DNA of 12,221 nt from Roseimaritima sp. (lineage in GTDB: Bacteria > Planctomycetota > Planctomycetia > Pirellulales > Pirellulaceae): contig SLFV01000040.1 in the NCBI GenBank assembly GCA_007124075.1, positions 1 to 12,221 on the forward strand. Direction: 5' to 3'. Below, piece after piece: positions 1 through 8,086 of this stretch. How positions within the stretch are numbered: the first letter of the stretch is position 1; each line of letters opens with the position of its first letter. Made by a program: the position numbers and the translations under genes. The notes under the pieces were generated by a model. That model did no database searches. It was given only the letters and a program-made list of their open reading frames with translations, and was not told the origin of the DNA.

Positions 1-1
1 C

Positions 2-883
2 GATCAAGACAGCGAATCCGAACCGCTAATGGTGGCAGAAAGTGACCGCAAGGAAAGCAGCACGGAGGAAGCGGATACGAAAGTCGCCGATGCACCAGCA
101 AACAGCTTTGCGGCGCGGCCCGCTATGGAGCAGCCACGGGCTTTCGAAAAGGACGCCTCGCCAACCATGGACGAGGACGAATTGCGGGTTGCTGATAACT
201 TCAGCCCCGATCCTGCGATTTCCGAACCGGTCACGATTCGTGAGCCTGAGGGGATGGTGGACTTTGGTTTAACATCACCGCAGTCGCCGTATGACACGGT
301 GTCGGACGGTGATTCGGACATTGGGGCCGAACCGATGACCGGAGAGACGCAGCGGTCCGCCAACCTTGGTCACGCCATTGGGCCCCTGTTTCAGTCGCAA
401 GCGGAACCCCCTGGCCGGACCGATCCGGAAGTTGCGGGTTCCGATTTTAGCCCGACGGACAGCCAGATAGCGGTGCAGCACCCCAGTACGCAAACCCCCC
501 ATGCGATCAATGATTGGTCAAGGTATTTTCCTGTTCACCAGAACCCGAACGTCGCGTCGGCTACCAGCCAGTCCGGCGGGTACCCGGTTGCCGAAGCGGT
601 TGTCCCTCCCGGCGGCACGCCCGCTTACCAAGCCCCCTATTCCGATCCACGCATCGCGACCAATCCGAATGGACCGGTCGGGCATCCACAGGACTGGACC
701 AACCCCATGCCAACCAACATGCCGCCCACAGCATCGTCTACAAACGGATACGGTTTTGCAAACCCAAGTCCAACATCCACGGCTTCACCTGCGACGGAGA
801 ACATACCGCAGCAACACGGCTACCCCACCCCTCAGTACCAACAATACCCGGTTCCGTTCAGTCCTTACGACTCCCGACAGTAG
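2..883 (+). CDS. C-terminal part of a disordered Pro/Gln/Ser/Tyr-rich protein (5' end outside window)
   Basis: The reading frame is open to the left edge, so this is the last 293 codons or so of a longer gene; an ATG at 29 is in frame but nothing marks it as the true start. The visible part has no recognisable fold. The first 150 residues are acidic and rich in Glu, Asp, Ser and Pro. The rest is rich in Pro, Gln, Asn, Thr and Gly and ends in a tail with five tyrosines in its last 46 residues (positions 743-880). I see no membrane segment. It lies 122 bases upstream of a BY-kinase-like ATPase on the same strand, so a role in the same exopolysaccharide or export locus is plausible. The missing upstream part could hold a chain-length (Wzz-like) or kinase domain, but that cannot be seen. 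No function is assigned. Confidence 0.75.
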   Translation, partial: DQDSESEPLMVAESDRKESSTEEADTKVADAPANSFAARPAMEQPRAFEKDASPTMDEDELRVADNFSPDPAISEPVTIREPEGMVDFGLTSPQSPYDTVSDGDSDIGAEPMTGETQRSANLGHAIGPLFQSQAEPPGRTDPEVAGSDFSPTDSQIAVQHPSTQTPHAINDWSRYFPVHQNPNVASATSQSGGYPVAEAVVPPGGTPAYQAPYSDPRIATNPNGPVGHPQDWTNPMPTNMPPTASSTNGYGFANPSPTSTASPATENIPQQHGYPTPQYQQYPVPFSPYDSRQ

Positions 884-935
884 GCCCAACGAACGGCTTC
901 CCTGAAAAGGAATTCACTGCGTTGACTTTTATCGT

Positions 936-969
936 CTTTCCGAACAGCTTCCAGGATCGATTCGGAAAG
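936..969. repeat. Perfect 9-bp inverted repeat between the first two genes
   Basis: The arms CTTTCCGAA (936-944) and TTCGGAAAG (961-969) are exact reverse complements separated by 16 bases. The repeat lies in the gap before the kinase-like gene and ends 36 bases before its ATG. No T-run follows it, so a classic intrinsic terminator is unlikely. A TTGACT hexamer (922-927), close to a sigma-70 -35 box, sits just upstream, but I find no convincing -10 partner. It could be an operator or an mRNA hairpin. Confidence 0.45.
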
Positions 970-1005
970 GGTATCGAATCATCACCATATGCGAAAACGT
1001 GACCG

Positions 1006-2451
1006 ATGAGCAAAATTGACGAAGCGTTCGCCAAGGCGTTTGCCAGGGACCGATCTGCGGACAAAACGACGAATGCCCCTCCAGCCGACGGCCAGCCCGC
1101 AGCACTTGGAAGCTATTCGATCTGCGTCGATGCGATGTTCGACGCCGCCATGCGAGTCGACGCGCCGCAGTCGGTCCCACGACCGCACATCGGACGTGTC
1201 CGAGTCTATCGGTCTCCCCCCGTCCCGCCGGAATCAAGCGTCGCTGCCGATCCTCGCGGTAACGATCAGGGTTCGCACTTGTCGGATTCACTGGCTCACC
1301 AGGACTCTGTTCCCCGCCCTCAGATCAATAGGTTTCGTGTCGATCGGGAGGGTGCTGAGGTTGCACGACAACCAGTTGCACCTGATGCCCCGAAAAAGGG
1401 ATATCCGGCTTCGGGACGACGCTTGACTTTGGACGCCTTTGCGGCCATCACCGTGACGCACGACCACTGCGATCAGGACCCCGAACCGCACGTCGGTGCA
1501 ACGCTTCCGAGGCCGGAGGAGGTCATTCTCCCGGTAGAGGGGAAGGAACATGTCGATGTGCCGGAGACGATCGCTCAACCCAAAGCGCACGAAACTTCCT
1601 CGGGCGAGGACCCGGTGGCTGACACGCCTGAAGCTTCGGTCGCACATGCCCCGCAGGGAAGGACTGTCACACCGCAAGCCGTGCCCGACCGTGTTGACCA
1701 GCCGCCTTCGCGCGTCGCTGAGATGACGCCACCCGAATCCTCGCCAATCGCCGCACCGGTAGCGGACGCATCCGTCACCGCGGCGATAGTGGGCGGTTCC
1801 GTGGAGACGGGTCCTGCACCCTTCGAGGCGGCCTGGGAGGTGGACCAATTCGAGGTTCCACGAGTGGTGGAGGAACTGCTGACCCGGGGAGGCTTGCTTT
1901 CCAGTGGTGGCATCCCGTTGGCGAAAATCGCTCAGGAGGGCTTGCAGCGTTTGGTGGTCGTTAGCGCGCATCCCAACGCGGGACGATCAACCGTGGCACT
2001 TGGGCTGGCATTAGCCGGAGCCTCTGCCGGGGTGCGTGTGGCTTTAATCGACGCGGACTTTGGCACACCCAGCTTGGTTGATGACCTGCAATTGGAAATT
2101 GAGTTTGGTTGGCCCGAAGCGGTGCGAGGAGGCGTCGCGATTACCGAAACCGCGATTCACAGCATTGCCGACAATGTAACCCTGTTCCCGCTGCTGGCTG
2201 ATCATCCCGGCTCCCGTGGATCGGCCGACGAATTGCAACGGATGCTGGGACAATTGCGGAATCATTTCGATCTCCTGATCGTCGATGGCCCTGAACAGGT
2301 TACGGCACTGCCGGCGGATACTTTCCAGTCCGCAATTCTGGTCCGTGACATGCGGTCGTTTGATCGCATTGCCCTGGAGCAGGCGGTTGAGGATTTGGAG
2401 AACCTGGGGATCCAGCAAGTCGGTATCGCCGACAATTTTGTCACGACATGA
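1006..2451 (+). CDS. BY-kinase/CpsD-like P-loop ATPase with long disordered N-terminus and degenerate Walker A
   Basis: 481 residues. Residues 1-10 form a short conserved-looking helix (MSKIDEAFAK). Residues 20-270 are Pro/Ala/Val-rich and probably disordered, with a 14-residue motif occurring twice (56-69 and 101-114). Residues 313-480 match the fold of bacterial tyrosine kinases of capsule and exopolysaccharide systems (CpsD/CapB/Wzc C-terminal domain, MinD/ParA-like): Walker A' VALIDADF at 345-352 and Walker B DLLIVDGP at 422-429. The Walker A site reads SAHPNAGRST (320-329): the first glycine is Ala and the essential lysine is Arg327. There is no C-terminal tyrosine cluster; the protein ends soon after the last strand. 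It has no membrane segment and should be cytoplasmic. Known relatives control polymer length or export; this copy may be a regulatory pseudokinase. The ATG at 1006 has a weak ribosome site but suits the N-terminal motif. The next gene is an ExeA-type ATPase. Confidence 0.8.
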   Translation: MSKIDEAFAKAFARDRSADKTTNAPPADGQPAALGSYSICVDAMFDAAMRVDAPQSVPRPHIGRVRVYRSPPVPPESSVAADPRGNDQGSHLSDSLAHQDSVPRPQINRFRVDREGAEVARQPVAPDAPKKGYPASGRRLTLDAFAAITVTHDHCDQDPEPHVGATLPRPEEVILPVEGKEHVDVPETIAQPKAHETSSGEDPVADTPEASVAHAPQGRTVTPQAVPDRVDQPPSRVAEMTPPESSPIAAPVADASVTAAIVGGSVETGPAPFEAAWEVDQFEVPRVVEELLTRGGLLSSGGIPLAKIAQEGLQRLVVVSAHPNAGRSTVALGLALAGASAGVRVALIDADFGTPSLVDDLQLEIEFGWPEAVRGGVAITETAIHSIADNVTLFPLLADHPGSRGSADELQRMLGQLRNHFDLLIVDGPEQVTALPADTFQSAILVRDMRSFDRIALEQAVEDLENLGIQQVGIADNFVTT

Positions 2452-2560
2452 CCAGCGTCCCACCACGGAACCAACCTGCGACGCCTGCCATGCCGGACCG
2501 AAACGCGAATCGTGTTATGATTTTGGACCACTTATCTATCCCTGCCGCGGAGCTGCGTTG

Positions 2561-3388
2561 ATGTACGAAAGCCACTGGAATTTGTCGCGACGTCCATTCG
2601 AAAACTGGAGCGACCCCGCGTTTTATTATCCAGCGGAGGTCCATCAAACCGCGTTGCTGAAAATGCGGTATGCGGTCGAGAATCGACGTGCGGCGGTTGT
2701 CCTCTGTGGTGACAGCGGAATGGGAAAATCCTTGCTGGTCGATGCGTTGGCCGAACAGTTACCCGAGACGTTCTCGCCGATCGCCAAGATCACCTTTCCG
2801 CAGTTGCCCAGCGAGCAACTGCTGGGATACACTGCCGACGAACTGGTTGGATCGCCGGGCACAAACGACGAAACGGCGCGGACCGCACTGAAGCGACTGG
2901 ATCGCTTCTTCTGCAATAACTTGCAGGCGGGCCATCACGCGGTACTAATCGTGGACGAAGCCCAGTTGTTAACCCGCCCCGATTCGCTGGAAACGTTACG
3001 GTTACTGCTGAATCTCCAGCGTCAGCAAACCGAAGCCGAAGCAGCATTGACGCTGGTCTTGGTAGGTCACGCGACGCTGCTAAGCCTAATCGAGCGGAAT
3101 CATGCACTGGACGAGCGGATCAGCGTGAAGTGCGTATTGTCGCGACTCAATGCCGCGCAAACTGCGGCTTACATTCAGCACCGGGTGGGAGTTGCGGGGG
3201 CCGAAGCCGACACGATTTTTACTCCCGAGGCGATCGAGATGTTGCACATTCGCGGTGGAGGGATTCCGCGGCGAATCAATCGCCTTGCTGATCTGGCGTT
3301 GATGGTCGGGTATGCGGAGGAGTTGGACCAAGTTGATGCAATGCACATCGACGGGGTCCATCAGGAACTGGTGTCCGTCACTCCATAG
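2561..3388 (+). CDS. ExeA/GspA-type AAA ATPase, short exosortase (PEP-CTERM) locus subtype
   Basis: 275 residues. The start at 2561 is chosen because the family begins with Met-Tyr followed by an aromatic, Leu, Pro-Phe pattern, seen here as MYESHWNLSRRPFENWSDP, and because GGAG (2549-2552) lies 8 bases upstream; the open frame further left overlaps the previous gene and is a shadow. Walker A is GDSGMGKS (residues 50-57), Walker B VLIVDEAQ (128-135), and the sensor 2 region GGGIPRRINRLAD spans 232-244. ExeA ATPases energise assembly of envelope secretion machinery; full-length ExeA has a membrane segment and a peptidoglycan-binding domain, both absent here. The compact form of about 270 residues is the one known as the putative secretion ATPase of exosortase/exopolysaccharide loci, often beside a tyrosine kinase gene, which is the arrangement here. 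The protein should be cytoplasmic or peripheral. The family call is firm; the link to exosortase is inferred. Confidence 0.88.
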   Translation: MYESHWNLSRRPFENWSDPAFYYPAEVHQTALLKMRYAVENRRAAVVLCGDSGMGKSLLVDALAEQLPETFSPIAKITFPQLPSEQLLGYTADELVGSPGTNDETARTALKRLDRFFCNNLQAGHHAVLIVDEAQLLTRPDSLETLRLLLNLQRQQTEAEAALTLVLVGHATLLSLIERNHALDERISVKCVLSRLNAAQTAAYIQHRVGVAGAEADTIFTPEAIEMLHIRGGGIPRRINRLADLALMVGYAEELDQVDAMHIDGVHQELVSVTP

Positions 3389-3431
3389 CGTGCGGGGTCT
3401 CATTGCTAAAAATAGAGGGTTGATCCGTAGT

Positions 3432-3450
3432 GGGGATCGCCAGAATCCCC
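3432..3450. terminator. Candidate hairpin between convergent genes
   Basis: GGGGAT (3432-3437) and ATCCCC (3445-3450) form a 6-bp stem with a 7-base loop. A competing pairing uses the same C-run with GGGG at 3460-3463. It lies in the 126-base gap between the + strand ATPase gene and the convergent - strand giant gene, where terminators are expected. No T-tract follows on either strand, so the assignment is weak. Confidence 0.3.
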
Positions 3451-3514
3451 CTAACTAGAGGGGCTCTGGAAAATTCAATGACCCAAAAATGAATCTGTCC
3501 CAGCCCACCTGCGG

Positions 3515-6500
3515 TCAACGCATGTATGGCAAGCGTCGGCCTTGTTTCAGAATGTTGCCCAACTGCTCGGCTAACTGATTCAGCGTCGTCCTGGACTGCG
3601 GAATCGTTAACAAAGCGTCGGGGGCGTTTTCCATGCCTTCTTGACGGTTCATCACCTCTTCGACTTCCTGCTCGATACTGCCCAGCCACTGCGGCAGATC
3701 CAATCCTGCCCCCGCCGGATGGGCGGTCAGCCGATTCGCTTCCGACTGCAGCAATTCAAACTCGCTGCTGGCCTGCCCCTGCCTGGCTTTGATGATTGCG
3801 GGGCCGATCAGCGCGCGCATGCGATCAACGGTCATTGATTGAACGAAACGCTCCTGAATGCGGTCGGCCACTGACGGCATTCGCATCGAATACCGCTGCT
3901 GCAGCAGGCGCAGTTGCTTCACGAACCTTTCCGCTTCACCACCGATTCGTTCGGTCAATGACTGTCGCCACAACATCGCCGCCGCGTCAAACCCATCGGA
4001 AACCAGGATTTCATGTGCCCACATGACCGGACGCAGTTTCCACGCAATCCTGTCATAGCGGACTCGCAAACGCAAAAAATCCAGGAACATGTAAAGTAAA
4101 TCGCCACGGTCACTTTGCGTCGTGGTACTGGTGTAATCCATGAACTCCACGTGGTAATCCAAAATGGCCTCAAACACGACGCTCAGCATCCGGCAAAGGG
4201 GTTCGGGATCGGCCCCGTCGCGGAGGTCGGAAACCAAACGAGACTCCTCCAGGTGACCGGGGTCCTCCTTTAAATCATCCAGCCAATGACCAACCCCCTG
4301 ATGCAGGATCGCACGAATGTGCCCCAGTGTCAGATTGGTTTGACGGAACAGAGGTTCCCCGTACATCTTCACAAAGGTCACCAAGCTGTCCCAGTTCGGT
4401 GGAGCCTCAACCGCCTCCAGTGAGGATAGTCGCAACGACTGACTGTGCTTCAGCCAACTGATCATCAAAGTTTCCGTCAGCGACTCCAGCACACCGATCA
4501 ACTGCGAGGTGGTTTCCTCCTGGTCCTCCGCGGAGCGTGACGCGGAAACCGGTTGCATACGCGCCGCCCGAGTTGCCGCGCGAACCAGCGCGGAGAATCC
4601 AATTTTGAATAACCCGTCAAACTCCGTCACCGCACCGGAGCCGATGGGATTTTGCTGCTCCATCATTCGGGCGGCTTCCAGTAACTGGCAAGATTCAAAC
4701 ACCAATCCGCAGTTTGGCAGCCATCGCAGCAGGTGCGTCAACACACGCTGACGCAATCGAGCGACAAAGATCTTCGCCGGATCACCGCCGCGAACCAACG
4801 GCATGTACAGCAGGCTTTTGCTTCTGATCGCCGCCAAGAGGATCGGGAATTTCTCTCGTACGGCGGCTTGGTCACCCACCAGCAAGCTGGCAAACAATTC
4901 GATGGCCAGGTGATCGTCTTCACCCAACCCGGCCAGCAACGCGGGCTCTAAGAAATGGATCTTCGGGGTCACGGTCGGCTGCGCATCCGCCCGCGTTTGG
5001 CCGGGCGTCTGTTCGTGTTCGTGTTCGTGTTCGTGTTTGTGCTGGGCGGTCGTTTCGGCCAGGAGGACCCCCAGCAGCAATCGTCGTGCATCGCTGACCT
5101 GTACCACCGTTGCAATGATTCGTTCCAGCAGCGCATCGCGGGTGACTCGGCTGCGGTCATAGCGGGCCAATGCCACAGTATCGGTCCCGGTTGGCGAAAC
5201 GCGAAACGCTCGCACCGATTCCAAAAGGTTCAGCAGTTGCCGGCGGTTGGCAGCGGTTTGCTGCGCCCATTCCTGCAGCTTGGCTTGCCGCTGGGCGGCC
5301 AGGTGGTCGGTACCTGAGGCGCTGGCTTCTGTTTGCGCCTCCGGCCCCATATCCGCGGCCATGATCCACATCCGAGCCAGCGCGGCATGGAATTCCAAAT
5401 GTTCGATCAACCGTCGTGATTCCGCCTCCAACGAATCTTGTTCTTCCTCCTGCTTGGCACCCCCGGGGTCAAAGACGGAACCTTCCACGCCATCGTCAGT
5501 GCTATCCCGAAAGGTTATCCCCTCGTAGGCCGCGTCAAACAAGCCTTCGTCGGCCGCATCCCCATCCTCATCTACCTGCAGGCCGTCATCTTTCCCGGAT
5601 TCCTGGGCGTCGCCATCCCTGGGGCCATCTTCCCGCTCCAGGTCCGCCAGCCAACTGTCCCAATCACGCTCCTTCACAGGGCCAGCGGAGACAAACGTGG
5701 GGACCTCCCAAAGCGAGTCGGCGTTGGCTTCCACCTGATCGAAAAAACGCTGAGCGAGCGTCCAGGCTTGGTCAGGTGCGGCACAGACACCAGGCGTTGC
5801 TCCCGCCGTCGTTGCCACGTCTTCGGTTTGACGGCAGCGCCGAATCAGTCGGTACAGCCAACGCTGGGCCAGCCGTGGCCAGGAACTGTTGCCACGCCGC
5901 AAGCCGATCGCGTCTACATTAGCCAGCCAATGGACCAGCAAGGCGCGCGAGGCGACGAAGTCGCCTCGCTCCAGAAGGGCGTCGATAACTAACGCGTAGG
6001 CGCGTGGAGAATCGAACATCTCCGCATGCTGTGCCCAGAAGCTGACGTCTCCGGTTTCCGCACCCCCTCGGTGCCAAACCCGCAACGCCTTGGCCACCAA
6101 TTCAGCCGACTGGTACGATTCCAACGGATCGGTCGCGTTAAGGTCCGCGATCGTGTGCGCTGCGTATTGTCGCCACCACAGCGAGGTGTCTCTGTAGATT
6201 TGGTGTAGCTGTTCATAGTGTTCACGATCATCGCGGGCGGCGGCTTCGCTCCAGACACGCGCCATATAACCGAAAAGATAATCCGTCAGTTGCACGATCT
6301 CATCGGTCCTGTGGTCGTGAACCGCACTTTCCGAACAGTGAAAGCGTGCAAAATTGCCTGCGAATCCTAGGATGTCCCAGGGATCAATGAAGGCTCCGCA
6401 GACGATCCCGCGTTTGATCCACTGCACAATCTGACGTGGCATCCGGGCGGCCAGTTCCAAATCGCCACGCCGCAGCGAGGTTGTCCCTTCCATCAACAAA

Positions 6501-7738
6501 CAATCGATCCGGCACATAATCCGAGCCGACGGAGCATTGACCAAATCGGCTTCGTCGCTGGCAGCATCGGTGTATCCCATTCGCGCGTACAGTCTCGCCA
6601 GGTGCGCGTGCTGTTGCTGCCCAGCTCGTTGACTGGCCAACGCCGCATTGAGGTGTTGTCGGGCCGCCCCAAAGGGTTGCTGCCGCAGTCGCTGCTCCTG
6701 CCGCAATCGCTCCCCGTGAACCCCCGGGACTTTTCCTAACAGGTCCTCGTAAAACGCATCGCGAATTCGCGCGATGGGACCGATCAAGCTGGAAAGCGTC
6801 ACCTCGCTGCTGTAAGCCCCGGGACCCCAGCCAGAAACCGCCGCCCCCATCAACATGGTCCCAGCCAAAACGGCTGCGGCTTCAAAATGAATCTCGTCGC
6901 GGGGAAGACCAGACTGCTGGTCCCCCAAACGTGACAGCAGGGCGTCAATCGTGACCTGCTGGACCACGAATCGACGATAGAACCCCTCGGCATCGATCGC
7001 ATGGGGATCCCACTGCCCAAACTGATAATTCGGACGCTTGTTTACGGGATGGTCAAAGTCGTACGCCCGCGGGTCAACTGCCAGTTCCTGCAGACGTTCC
7101 AGTTCAAAGTGCCCGGCCCGCAGGATTTCCGGGTCACACAACTGCAGGACTTCTAAAGACTGCTGGAACAAGCGGCGGTAACACCCCGAGCCAAAACCGA
7201 CATCTTTGAAATACACCGGAATCGGGGCTACCCACTCGTTGGGATAGGGTTCGCAGTGCCGGTTGTCAAGCTGCGGAATGGGGCGGTAGCCAACGAAATC
7301 ATTCAGCGTTTCAATCGCTAACTGAACCACATCGGCATCCTCCTCCGATGCTTTCAGTAGTCGCAGCACCACTTCCGTGCATCGCCCCACAAACAAACCG
7401 TTAAAAAGCAGTTCGGGTTCTTGGTGGAATAACAGGTCCTTGTGAAAATCCAGGTAAGCCGGTGGCAAGAGACTGAAAATTATCTCGATCGCACGTTGGG
7501 CCTGAGAGACATCGGCAAATGCCGCCGAAGACCCGGCGCAGTGCTGCAACGCATCCAGCAACCACTGCTTCACATCAAACCACGGCGGCTTACCCGCCAG
7601 CGGTTTGCCAGCCGCGGCCAGCGTATGCAGTTCGTTCAGATGACGTAACGTCTGCGGGTCGTGGGCACCCGATGAAAAATTCAGGTAGCCGACAACCTGA
7701 GTGAGTTTGTCTCGAACAGATTCAGGCAACGACGTCAT
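3515..7738 (-). CDS. Uncharacterised 1407-residue helical protein with acidic linker and His-Glu repeat
   Basis: I do not recognise a family. The protein starts MTSLPESVRDKL and appears mainly alpha-helical throughout, with many Leu/Ala/Arg-rich amphipathic stretches resembling helical-repeat scaffolds, but I cannot define a repeat unit or catalytic motif. No signal peptide, clear membrane segment or P-loop is visible, so a cytoplasmic location is likely. Residues 1-690 form one helical half, with an aromatic, Asp- and Pro-rich stretch near 165-290 that looks well conserved. Residues 698-770 are a strongly acidic, probably disordered linker. A second helical half follows, interrupted at 900-909 by a His-Lys then His-Glu repeat encoded by a hexanucleotide tract (5011-5040). 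The end is Arg-rich (GRRLPYMR). The gene stands alone: convergent with the ATPase gene and divergent from the HU gene. The unbroken 4.2-kb frame argues it is real and expressed. Large orphan proteins of this kind are common in planctomycetes. Confidence 0.85.
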   Translation of the reverse strand: MTSLPESVRDKLTQVVGYLNFSSGAHDPQTLRHLNELHTLAAAGKPLAGKPPWFDVKQWLLDALQHCAGSSAAFADVSQAQRAIEIIFSLLPPAYLDFHKDLLFHQEPELLFNGLFVGRCTEVVLRLLKASEEDADVVQLAIETLNDFVGYRPIPQLDNRHCEPYPNEWVAPIPVYFKDVGFGSGCYRRLFQQSLEVLQLCDPEILRAGHFELERLQELAVDPRAYDFDHPVNKRPNYQFGQWDPHAIDAEGFYRRFVVQQVTIDALLSRLGDQQSGLPRDEIHFEAAAVLAGTMLMGAAVSGWGPGAYSSEVTLSSLIGPIARIRDAFYEDLLGKVPGVHGERLRQEQRLRQQPFGAARQHLNAALASQRAGQQQHAHLARLYARMGYTDAASDEADLVNAPSARIMCRIDCLLMEGTTSLRRGDLELAARMPRQIVQWIKRGIVCGAFIDPWDILGFAGNFARFHCSESAVHDHRTDEIVQLTDYLFGYMARVWSEAAARDDREHYEQLHQIYRDTSLWWRQYAAHTIADLNATDPLESYQSAELVAKALRVWHRGGAETGDVSFWAQHAEMFDSPRAYALVIDALLERGDFVASRALLVHWLANVDAIGLRRGNSSWPRLAQRWLYRLIRRCRQTEDVATTAGATPGVCAAPDQAWTLAQRFFDQVEANADSLWEVPTFVSAGPVKERDWDSWLADLEREDGPRDGDAQESGKDDGLQVDEDGDAADEGLFDAAYEGITFRDSTDDGVEGSVFDPGGAKQEEEQDSLEAESRRLIEHLEFHAALARMWIMAADMGPEAQTEASASGTDHLAAQRQAKLQEWAQQTAANRRQLLNLLESVRAFRVSPTGTDTVALARYDRSRVTRDALLERIIATVVQVSDARRLLLGVLLAETTAQHKHEHEHEHEQTPGQTRADAQPTVTPKIHFLEPALLAGLGEDDHLAIELFASLLVGDQAAVREKFPILLAAIRSKSLLYMPLVRGGDPAKIFVARLRQRVLTHLLRWLPNCGLVFESCQLLEAARMMEQQNPIGSGAVTEFDGLFKIGFSALVRAATRAARMQPVSASRSAEDQEETTSQLIGVLESLTETLMISWLKHSQSLRLSSLEAVEAPPNWDSLVTFVKMYGEPLFRQTNLTLGHIRAILHQGVGHWLDDLKEDPGHLEESRLVSDLRDGADPEPLCRMLSVVFEAILDYHVEFMDYTSTTTQSDRGDLLYMFLDFLRLRVRYDRIAWKLRPVMWAHEILVSDGFDAAAMLWRQSLTERIGGEAERFVKQLRLLQQRYSMRMPSVADRIQERFVQSMTVDRMRALIGPAIIKARQGQASSEFELLQSEANRLTAHPAGAGLDLPQWLGSIEQEVEEVMNRQEGMENAPDALLTIPQSRTTLNQLAEQLGNILKQGRRLPYMR
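5011..5040. repeat. In-frame hexanucleotide microsatellite (GTTCGT)
   Basis: Four exact copies of GTTCGT (5011-5034) are followed by one copy with a single change, GTTTGT (5035-5040). On the coding (-) strand this gives the alternating His-Glu tract at residues 900-909 of the 1407-residue protein, the variant unit giving His-Lys. Because the unit is six bases, copy-number change would add or remove two residues without a frameshift. Confidence 0.9.
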
Positions 7739-8086
7739 GAAACCAGGCTTAATGCCGGGGAAGGCGGGTTCACGGATCCGGCGGTGACCAACAGGGAGCG
7801 ACCGTCTGCGCCGTGAGAACGTAAGAAAACACCGTCCGCTGATGCGTAGCTGCTTAATCTAAAAGAGCGACCGCCCAAGGTCTAGCCGTAGCGTTTGTGG
7901 GGGCGAGACGGGATGTTGGACGCGTAAAACAACCATCGAACCTGTCCTGCTTTGAAGGATTCCTTGCCATTAGACGCCTCGTTTGTCGCCTTTAAGGTAA
8001 AGATGCGGGTCTTTAACGATGTGTTACCCTGCCTAGGCCGCATGCCTGGCTGCTTGCCCAAACGCGATCTGCGGAAGACAAAGTAT

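Noticed and set aside
1288-1971. 227-codon - strand frame opposite the kinase-like gene
   Set aside because: Cys/Arg/His-rich composition typical of an antisense shadow in GC-rich DNA; the + strand product carries recognisable motifs.
2516-2521. TATGAT as a -10 box for the ExeA-type ATPase gene
   Set aside because: No acceptable -35 hexamer at 16-18 bases upstream; not supported as a promoter.
2285-2560. Upstream extension of the ExeA-type ATPase frame into the kinase-like gene
   Set aside because: The family N-terminus begins exactly at 2561 with a ribosome site; the extension is a shadow of the preceding gene.
5011-5040. CRISPR-like or regulatory repeat array
   Set aside because: Six-base units without spacers, inside a coding frame; this is a microsatellite.
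5438-5992. 184-codon + strand frame with hydrophobic N-terminus inside the giant gene
   Set aside because: It is the antisense reading of the acidic linker region, whose codon pattern creates hydrophobic residues on the other strand; no ribosome site or family likeness.
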